DNA of 24,289 nucleotides from Saprospirales bacterium (GTDB lineage Bacteria > Bacteroidota > Bacteroidia > Chitinophagales > JADIYW01), in contig JADJSS010000028.1 of NCBI GenBank assembly GCA_016711605.1, forward strand, positions 1 to 24,289. Direction: 5' to 3'. The notes beneath the pieces were generated by a model. The model was given only the letters and a program-made list of their open reading frames with translations. It ran no database searches and was not told the DNA's origin. Shown here one piece after another: positions 17,868 to 24,289 of this stretch (positions within the stretch are counted from its first letter, which is position 1; each line of letters starts with the position of its first letter). A program made the position numbers and the translations under genes.

Positions 17868-18859
17868 TTATAAAGTAGTATAAAACTTACTCAGCCTTGC
17901 TTCAATACGTTCTTTTAAGAAACCGTCTTTAGCAGCTTTTTCTACGTAAGGAATCAAAAATTCTTCCGATTCTTTGATAGCTATTTTTTTCGGTGATGCC
18001 ATTATCCTCTAAAATCTGAGCAATAGATTTCTTGCCGGAATGTTCAAAGAAATGTGTCAGTACATGTTCGTTCAGTTCTGCTACCGGTTCGCTTTGTAAA
18101 GCTGCATGTGCCGCTTTTTCTACGGAATGTAAAATGGCCACTCTGTCTTTTCAGTAAGCTTTACCCCTTTTGCCAGATCTTTTACTTTGGTTTCTTCCAG
18201 TTTATCCCAGATGGTTTTTGCCATTCTGCGCAGTTGGGTATCGCTTAATTTATCTTTCAGTGTTTGTTCGCTTTTAGCTATTGATTTCTGTAAGTTTTCA
18301 GAAATAAATTTTTTGATATTTTTATCAATAGTATCAGAAACGCCTGATAAAGCTGCCCCCAGAATTCCTTTGCCTAAATTGAACAAAGAACCACCAACCG
18401 TTTCATTGCTGGGACCGCTTTGCGCTGCAAAGATTTGATACCATCGTATAAAGTATCGGCAATCATTTCACCATAAAACGGATTGTGAACGATGTCGTGG
18501 ATTAATTTCTCACGGATTTCTTTCTGGTCGATAATCTTATCGGCAATATCATTGAAAGATTCTTCATTTAGAAAATCCGCTACAGTATGTTTGCTTTTTA
18601 AGGCTAAATGATGAATAGATTCGGATAACTCTACAATATACTCTTTCTGATGTTTGGTCAGTTTTCTGTCTTTTAAATTTCGTTCTTCAAATGCGATTAC
18701 CTGTTCTACCGAAGCTATATAATTCAGTTTCACGGTATCCAGCCATTTCCATGCTGCCGAAATTTCTTCTTTAATATTGGCTTTCAGGTGCTTCTTATCA
18801 AATTGCTCTAACTCGAATGCTACATGTGCGTCGTATATTTTTTTAATGTCTGCTTTCAT
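17868..18859 (-). CDS. Unrecognised helical protein (about 330 aa), frameshifted
   Basis: No family recognised. Bridged over two breaks (about 18380-18420 and 18140; a third near 17990), the protein is almost entirely charged amphipathic helix. It starts MKADIKKIYDAHVAFELEQF, continues EEISAAWKWLDTVKLNYI and IVHNPFYGEMIADTLYDGIKS, then a glycine-containing GKGILGAALSGVSDTIDKNI, and then VEKAAHAALQSEPVAEL. The last frame gives YVEKAAKDGFLKERIEARL with a stop at 17868-17870. No signal peptide or strong membrane helix; the GILGAALSGV part may be a helix hairpin. It follows the DUF4349 lipoprotein gene by 77 bases on the same strand, so they may be co-transcribed. Function unknown. Confidence 0.65.
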
Positions 18860-18936
18860 TTTGATAATATTGTTGAATGACGAAAATAAGGTTTATTTTC
18901 TGAGTATTCAATTAACAAAAGAAAGATATTTACGTA

Positions 18937-19786
18937 TTATTTTTTATTTCGTCGTCGTTTGATAAACCAGTATAAGAACAACGAAAATATCAATACGAGT
19001 GGCCAGGCTGATATTATACCTAATATGAAATATAAAAAACCTTTCCAGCCGCTCACAAAACTTTTACCTATTTCACCAAAAAACCGACAGGTGCAGAAGT
19101 AGTTTCATAAAATGTAAGATGCAGTGTGCTCATACTTACTTTATCTTTGAGGTATTTTAATCTGCCTTCCGCGCTTTCAATATCTGCCCGCACCGTATTT
19201 AACTGTTCTTCTACCTGTAGTACTTCACTTACATTTTAGTTTGTTTTAATAAACCGTAATAATGCTGCTCCAGTTCTTTCTTTGTCTTCATGCGTGCAGA
19301 AACATCAATAAATTCTTCTGTCACATCCAGCACTTCGATATTTTTTCATCGAATTTCGTTACCTCTTTTTCCAGATTACAGATAAACGCATCAAACTTAT
19401 CTGACGGAATCCGTATTTCCATTCTCGTAGTAGTTTGATAATCATTTCTGGTTTGGTTATCATTGGAAATATACGCATTGTATTTTTTTGCCTGAGTCAG
19501 CATTGCTGTATGTGATTTTTCAACATTTGATGTTTCCCAGGTTAGCGTGCCTTCTTTGGTTAACATACGTTCAATAGCTGAATCTGTGTTTTTTACAGGA
19601 ACGGAATTGGGTTTATTTGCCGGTAAAGGTTCAGCGGAAGCATCTTTAGATGGCATCGCTAAATCCATTGCCACTGCTTCTGTTACCACTTCAGATGCGG
19701 CTTCTTCTTTTCTTTTTGTTTGCATTGGGAAAATAAAAAGAGAATAATCAAGCTATAGATAGCTGTTCTTAAAAACTGTTTTTCAT
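18937..19786 (-). CDS. DUF4349 domain lipoprotein, frameshifted
   Basis: About 280 residues. The ATG at 19784-19786 opens MKNSFLRTAIYSLIILFLFSQC, a lipoprotein signal, although a T/A run is off by one. A low-complexity linker (EAVAMDLAMPSKDASAEPLPA) leads into the DUF4349 domain: LTKEGTLTWETSNVEKS, MEIRIPSDKFDAFICNLEK, then DVTEEFIDVSARMKTKKELE, VSEVLQVEEQLNTVRADIES and LKYLKDKVSMSTLHLTF. A coiled coil spans the middle. One membrane helix near the end (FLYFILGIISAWPLVLIF) precedes the basic tail FIKRRRNKK, with a stop at 18937-18939. Four indels were found, all in A/T runs or one base away. The family is widespread, and its role in the envelope is not known. Confidence 0.85.
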
Positions 19787-19979
19787 ATTGGTTTGGTTTT
19801 AACTTAAACGATAATTATTATAGCTTATTGGGGTAACGAAATAAATTTGTAATTATTAACAAATTAAAGGAAAATACGAACTTAATTAACAATACTATAT
19901 GTTATACCGATACAAATATGAAGAAAAATAAAAAAAAGGCAAGAAAGACAACAAAAAATAAATAAGACAGGTCTATAAT

Positions 19980-20248
19980 TTATAATTTGTAAATACTTAT
20001 TTCCTGATAACCCTCATTGTTCTTTGCCGCACGGTACATGCCTTCTGTATTAAAAGCAAGTGTTATGTTTCCATTGGCATCTGCTGCGATTAAACCGCCG
20101 TCGCCGCCGATACTATAAGTGATGGTCTATTACTTCTGAACAAGCTTCTTACAAAGTCATTCCTTTGTATTCTGTCAAACAGGAAACATCATACGTTATC
20201 ATGGCGCGCAGGAAATATCCCCTGCATCCGTGAAGGAAACAGGACACG
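19980..20248 (-). pseudogene. C-terminal remnant of isoaspartyl peptidase / L-asparaginase
   Basis: The minus strand encodes a clear family C-terminus: YFLRAMITYDVSCLTEYKGM, then EACSEVI, then YSIGGDGGLIAADANGNITL and AFNTEGMYRA, ending with a stop at 19980-19982. SIGGDGG and FNTEGMYR are hallmarks of the plant-type Ntn-hydrolase asparaginases that cleave isoaspartyl dipeptides. The piece has its own frame breaks (in-frame stop after GMTL, shift near 20110). Upstream of about 20248 I find nothing resembling the catalytic Thr block or the alpha subunit, and the next 300 bases look non-coding. So about two thirds of the gene is absent, and this is a genuine remnant rather than only a sequencing problem. 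Confidence 0.8.
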
Positions 20249-20560
20249 CTGCATACATGTCAGAAATAACCAAATAAGATAATCTGACGGATCTGACAAA
20301 GAAATGAACCGGTTAAATTGAAACTCAAACAGTTTTAATCAATACCTTTCATTTACTGATTGCTCACCCGAGCTATTATAGTGTTATAGCAATAAGCAAA
20401 TCTTATTTGTGCGGAAGCGGGATTTTTACATAAGTTGATACTAAACATTTGTAAATAAACAATATATTTCAATGCATGCATTGAAATTTTAACACAAAAG
20501 AAACAAATACTAATTTCTAATCCGTTAGATTTAGGTGAAGATTAATTCAACCTGATACTT
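20249..20560. other. Intergenic region upstream of the fatty-acid operon
   Basis: No convincing coding sequence on either strand. The first part borders the isoaspartyl peptidase remnant. A short imperfect dyad (GCTAT...ATAGC) lies at about 20373-20391. AACATTTG at 20444-20451 is one base off the -7 consensus and stands 14 bases before the 22-bp palindrome at 20466-20487. The last 70 bases form the AT-rich leader of the first acyl-CoA dehydrogenase gene. Confidence 0.6.
20466..20487. promoter_or_regulatory. 22-bp perfect palindrome, likely operator
   Basis: The left half is ATTTCAATGCA and the right half is its exact reverse complement, centred on GCATGC; the flanking bases do not extend it. 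It lies 73 bases upstream of the acyl-CoA dehydrogenase start and just after a near-consensus -7 box, where a bound repressor would block transcription. TetR-family regulators often control fatty-acid degradation in bacteria through sites of this size, but no regulator gene is in the window. Confidence 0.5.
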
Positions 20561-21894
20561 ATGGCACAAAAAGAAAATAAATCCAAAAAAGAAACCAAAT
20601 ATCCCTTAGCTGCTTATTTTGAATACTACAATCAGTTTTTGGATTCATCCATAGGAAAAGCACTTAATCTCAGAAAAATATCTGAAAGATTTGTCTACGA
20701 AGGCACCAAAAATGGCATTAAAATATCCAATGCTGCTCAAAAGTATTTAAAGGTTCCGGCAACGGAAAAGCAGTACGCTTGGATCCCCGGAACAAACAGT
20801 GACTTGTTTGATTTAAGTTACAATGAAGATCAGCTGATGATACAGCAAACCATTGAGCAATTTGCCGTCAAAATGAGAAATGCCGCGGAAAAAATTGACG
20901 ATGCATTTTCCATTAATGAGGAACTCTGGAATGATTTTAACGAACTGCAACTCTCCTTCCTTCAGGTGCCTGAATCACTGGGCGGAATAATGAAGGACAA
21001 ATCAACCGTAACACAAATGATGATGGTGGAAACACTTGCGCATGGAGACTTGGGCCAGGCATTGGCTTTTTTCACCAGACACAGCGTTTTAAACGCCATC
21101 ATAAACTGGGGAACGGATATTCAGCAAACGGATCTGGTTCCTGAATTCTTGCAGGAACAACCTATTATGGCCAGTATCGCTATAAACGAACCAACTCCGT
21201 TGTTCTCTCCTTATGAATTAAGTACAACTGCAGAAAAGAGGGAACCGAATATATATTAAACGGCAAAAAAATATGGTTCCTTTAGGAGAAACATGTTCCT
21301 ATTTTTTGGTTGCTGGAAAAACCAAAAACAATACCAATCAGCTATTTATTGTAAATAAAGAAAGTAAAGGCTTAACCGTAACTTTAGAAAGAAGCATGGG
21401 ACTGAATGCTGCACAATTGTGTGAGTTAAACTTTGAAAATGTAAAAGTACATGAGACGGCAATCTTAGGCGGAAATGATGGCATCAACTATAATGAGTTT
21501 ATCAATTATTGCAAACTTGGATGGTGCGCACTGGCTGTGGGTTGTTGTCAGGCTGTGTTGGATTATGTGATTCCTTATGCAAATGACCGTTTTGCTTTTG
21601 GGGAACCCATCAGTCATCGTCAGGCGGTGGCTTTTATGATTGCGGATATAAAAATAGAACTGGAAAGTATGCGTATTCTGACACAACGCGCTGTTTCAAA
21701 AAGCCGAGCAGGGACTGGACTTTGAAAAAGAAGTTTATCTGGCACATCTTCTATGCAGTGAAAAAGGCATGCAGATTGGCAGCAATGGCATTCAGTTATT
21801 AGGCGGACATGGTTTCATCCGTGATTTTCCGGTTGAAAGGTGGTACAGGGATTTGAGAGCAGTTTCCATCGCAGTAAACGGATTACATTTATAA
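20561..21894 (+). CDS. Acyl-CoA dehydrogenase family protein (first of two), frameshifted
   Basis: A FAD-dependent enzyme of about 445 residues. The basic N-terminal extension (MAQKENKSKKETKYPLAAYF) leads to the N-terminal helical domain (LSYNEDQLMIQQTIEQFA, LQVPESLGG), then the central beta domain: MASIAINEPTPLFSPYEL, GTEYILNGKKIWVPLG (after bridging), FIVNKESKGLTV and ERSMGLNAAQLCELNFENV. The C-terminal helices contain GWCALAVGCCQAVLDYVIPYANDRFAFGEPISHRQAV and, after a further break, GSNGIQLLGGHGFIRDFPVERWYRD, with a stop at 21892-21894. Frame breaks are at about 21235, 21275 (one G short) and 21700. RQAVAFMIADIK and GGHGF are normal family motifs. The extension is unusual and may make it a partner subunit of the second dehydrogenase. 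Confidence 0.88.
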
Positions 21895-21911
21895 CAGAAA
21901 AATCAATCAAC

Positions 21912-23110
21912 ATGAATTTAGAAATTCCAAAAAAATATAAAGGAATACAGAATTTTGCAACTATAGCGGCAAAAAACAATTTTCAGGCCTGTTTCCAGAA
22001 AATATGATGTAGGTGAACATGAATATCCGGTAGAACTGGATTTATTCGCAGCAGGTTTGAATGGCAATGAATGACGGCTCTGAGGGCTCATTAGGCGGTG
22101 CTGCCACTAAAAGAGAAGATGTTAGTGACGGACAGGCAAGAAACGGAGCAAATATGGCCAATTGCATCAATATTCAGGCTATGTGTTATGGTGATGTGGG
22201 TTTGTTATTATCCATTCCCGGACAGGGATTAGGTAATTCAGCAATCAGTGCCGTAGCTAATCCGGAACAGTTAAAACGATTTTCCAAATCATGGGCGGCA
22301 ATGGCCATCACAGAACCCAACTGCGGTTCTGATTCTTCCGCAATTACAACATCTGCACGAAAAGAAGGTGATTTCTATGTGTTAAACGGTGAAAAAATTT
22401 ATGTGACTTCCGGTGAACGTGCCAATGCGGTGGTGGTCTGGGCAACACTGGATAAGGCTATCGGTAAAGCAGCCATAAAATCATTTGTTGTGGAGAAAGG
22501 AACGCCTGGCATGGAAGTGGTTCGGCTGGAAAAGAAAATGGGAATCAGAGCTTCTGATACGGCAGCTATTGTATTTACCGAATGTAAGGTTCCGGCAGAA
22601 AATCTATTAGGCTCACCTGATATTGATATCAAGAAAGGATTTGGCGGCGTAATGGAAACATTTGATAATACCAGACCATTTGTAGCATCCATGGCAAATG
22701 GTGTGGCAGAAGCCGCCTTAGAAAGAACCAAACAATTATTAGAAGATAAAATTAACCTTGACTACAGAACGCCCATCAATAATGTAAAATCAGTGGAAGC
22801 AGATTTGTACCGGTTGGAAGCAGAATACGAGGCAGCGAGATTGCTGACACTTAAAGCTGCCTGGATGGCTGATAATCGCAAACCCAATTCTCTGGATGCC
22901 TCCATTTGCAAGGCGAAAGCCGGAAGAATTACCAATCAGCTGACGTTGAAATGTGTGGACTTATGCAGTTCTTGGATATTCATATAAAGAGCTGATAGAA
23001 AAATGGGCAAGAGATTCAAAATCCTGGATATATTCGAAGGCACTCAACAAATTCAGCAATTAATTATTGCAAGAAGACTGCTGAATAAATCTTCATCCGA
23101 ATTGAAATAA
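21912..23110 (+). CDS. Acyl-CoA dehydrogenase (second of two), frameshifted
   Basis: About 400 residues, 17 bases after the first dehydrogenase. It starts MNLEIPKKYKGIQNFATIAA, then shifts near 21985 (RPVSRKYDVGEHEYPVELDL) and 22065. The main frame has GDVGLLLSIPGQGLG, the FAD/substrate signature MAITEPNCGSDSSAI, FYVLNGEKIYVTSGERANAV, LEKKMGIRASDTAAIVFTECKVP and GGVMETFDNTRPFVASMANG. A last shift near 22975 yields LGYSYKELIEKWARDSKI and then LDIFEGTQQIQQLIIARRLL, ending at 23110. FEGTQQIQ is the position of the catalytic glutamate in medium- and long-chain enzymes, so it is likely active. It catalyses the first oxidation of beta-oxidation and passes electrons to ETF. Confidence 0.9.
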
Positions 23111-23115
23111 AGTTT

Positions 23116-24289
23116 ATGCCTACAGCAGAACAATCTAAAAAGACAATAGGTTTTGAGGAGTTGATTTTTTAAACTGCGGAAGTAGTAAAAGATTTACCGA
23201 AAATTCTGAATGCCTTATATTACAATTTCACCATTACGCCGGATTCTGCAGTTTCTATTGGTGAGATTTTCAATAAAACCGTAAAAAAATATCCCGAAAA
23301 TGTATGTCTGTATTATGATAATAAAAGCTGGACGTATGCAGCATTCAATGCATGGATAAATCGTTTAGCCAATCAATTCCTGAAAGCCGGATTTAAGAAA
23401 GGCGATGTGGTTGCTGTGCTGATGGAAAACAGACCGGAACTGCTTGCAATATCAATGGCGATGTCAAAAATTGGCGGTGTGGCGGCTTTGATTAATACCG
23501 CACAAAAACATAAAACACTTTTACACAGTCTTCAGCTTGCAAAGCCTAAGCTATATTTTAATTGGGACAGAATTAACAGCGCATTTTGAAGACATAAAGG
23601 AAGCCAAGTTCCCGGATAGTATGGTATTCCTGGTTGAGCATGACACTAAAAAAGAAACTAAAAAAAATACGTTTTCTTTTTTTGACATACAGTCTGCATC
23701 ATATTCTTCTAATGAACCTTCCTTAAAATTTAAGATTAAAGCAAAAGATGCCAATCTGTATATCTATACTTCCGGCACTTCGGGTTTACCAAAGGCTTCC
23801 ATCATCAGTCACGGAAGATGGATAAAAAGGATACAAAGTGCATTCGGACTGACAAGTATACGATTAAAGAAAATGATATTTTATATGTGCCTTGCCTTTT
23901 TTTCATGCAGCAATGGTAGTTTGCTGGACCTCTGTAGTTGCAGGTGGTTCAGCCATTGTCATTAAAAATAAATTCAGTGTAAGTGAATTCTGGCCGGATA
24001 TACATAAATATAAGGCAACGGGTTTCGGCTATGTAGGTGAAATCTGCAAGTATCTGTTAAATGCACCCGTACATCATCTGGAAAAAAAATAATACCCTGA
24101 CAAAATGATTGAAACGGATTACGTCCGGATATCTGGCAATCTTTAAAGACAGGTTTCAGATAGAACAGATTTCAGAATTTTATGCCTCCAGTGAAGGGAA
24201 TATTGCCTTTTTAATGTCTTTATACCTGGCAGCACCATGGGTTTTTCCATAACCAGTTATGCCATTGTTGAATATGATCAGGAAAATGA
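23116..24289 (+). CDS. FATP/VLACS-type acyl-CoA synthetase, partial, frameshifted
   Basis: An AMP-forming ligase that activates long or very long fatty acids with CoA. It starts 5 bases after the second dehydrogenase (MPTAEQSKKTIGFEELIF). An in-frame TAA at 23170-23172 is followed by smooth homology-like sequence (TAEVVKDLPKILNA), so it is probably a base error. Then come AGFKKGDVVAVLMENRPELL and, after a shift at about 23560, the AMP/P-loop ANLYIYTSGTSGLPKASIISH; next FFHAAMVVCWTSVVAGGSAI, FSVSEFWPDIHKYKATGFGYVGEICKYLLN, and the block GNGLRPDIW...ISEFYASSEGN. WxDI.KYkATgFgYVGE is the signature of the fatty-acid-transport/VLACS subgroup rather than classical FadD. The gene runs past the window end; the C-terminal third is not present. 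Confidence 0.9.

Noticed and set aside
23170..23172. An in-frame stop as proof that the acyl-CoA synthetase is dead
   Set aside because: The protein-like sequence continues without shift on both sides, and the neighbourhood is full of probable sequence errors, so a base error is more likely.
1..24289. CRISPR array, insertion sequence, integrase, tRNA or phage genes
   Set aside because: No repeated spacer pattern, transposase or integrase motif, or cloverleaf was seen on either strand.

Overview
The window is AT-rich DNA that most likely comes from a member of the Bacteroidota. The support is: TAnnTTTG-type -7 promoter boxes, lipoproteins with acidic or charged residues after the lipobox cysteine, a TonB-dependent receptor paired with a surface beta-propeller lipoprotein under a cobalamin riboswitch, and the overall protein set. 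I cannot place it below phylum. No rRNA, tRNA, CRISPR array, insertion sequence or prophage was seen.

Layout. 1-487 is a broken, unidentified minus-strand coding region. 497-2485 (minus) holds a thioredoxin-fold protein and a cytochrome P450. 2619-4597 (plus) holds mtgA and a sulfotransferase. 4612-6089 (minus) holds a hypothetical gene and holA. 6233-7615 (minus) is glmM with its own promoter. 7726-13706 (minus) is the most interesting part: a cobalamin riboswitch followed by a BtuB-like TonB receptor, a BtuG-like beta-propeller lipoprotein, a Cys-rich CWC protein, an unrecognised membrane-anchored 421-residue protein, a zinc-ribbon Nudix hydrolase and a DUF6580 putative transport protein, all closely spaced. 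13777-14638 (plus) is an exported dienelactone hydrolase. 14752-17730 (minus) is an FMN reductase, an oligopeptide-type solute-binding lipoprotein and a YhhQ-type queuosine-precursor transporter, preceded by a possible structured RNA leader. 17868-19786 (minus) is an unrecognised helical protein and a DUF4349 lipoprotein. 19980-20248 is a remnant of an isoaspartyl peptidase. 20561 to the end (plus) is a fatty-acid degradation operon: two acyl-CoA dehydrogenases and a FATP-type acyl-CoA synthetase that runs off the window.

How the genes work together. The riboswitch operon reads as vitamin B12 capture: surface lipoprotein, TonB-driven outer-membrane transport, then a possible inner-membrane permease, with three accessory proteins whose role in cobamide use is open. 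No BtuCDF-type ABC transporter is in the window. The right-hand operon activates fatty acids as CoA thioesters and carries out the first beta-oxidation step; a perfect 22-bp palindrome upstream of it looks like an operator.

Quality warning. Most genes outside about 6.2-11.5 kb carry one to four frame breaks, many in homopolymer runs, and both flanks of each break still match the same family. Essential-type genes (holA) and selfish-neutral genes are hit alike, which points to uncorrected sequencing indels rather than gene decay. I give frame-bridged coordinates for these genes. The isoaspartyl peptidase fragment is the exception: it lacks its catalytic half and looks truly truncated.
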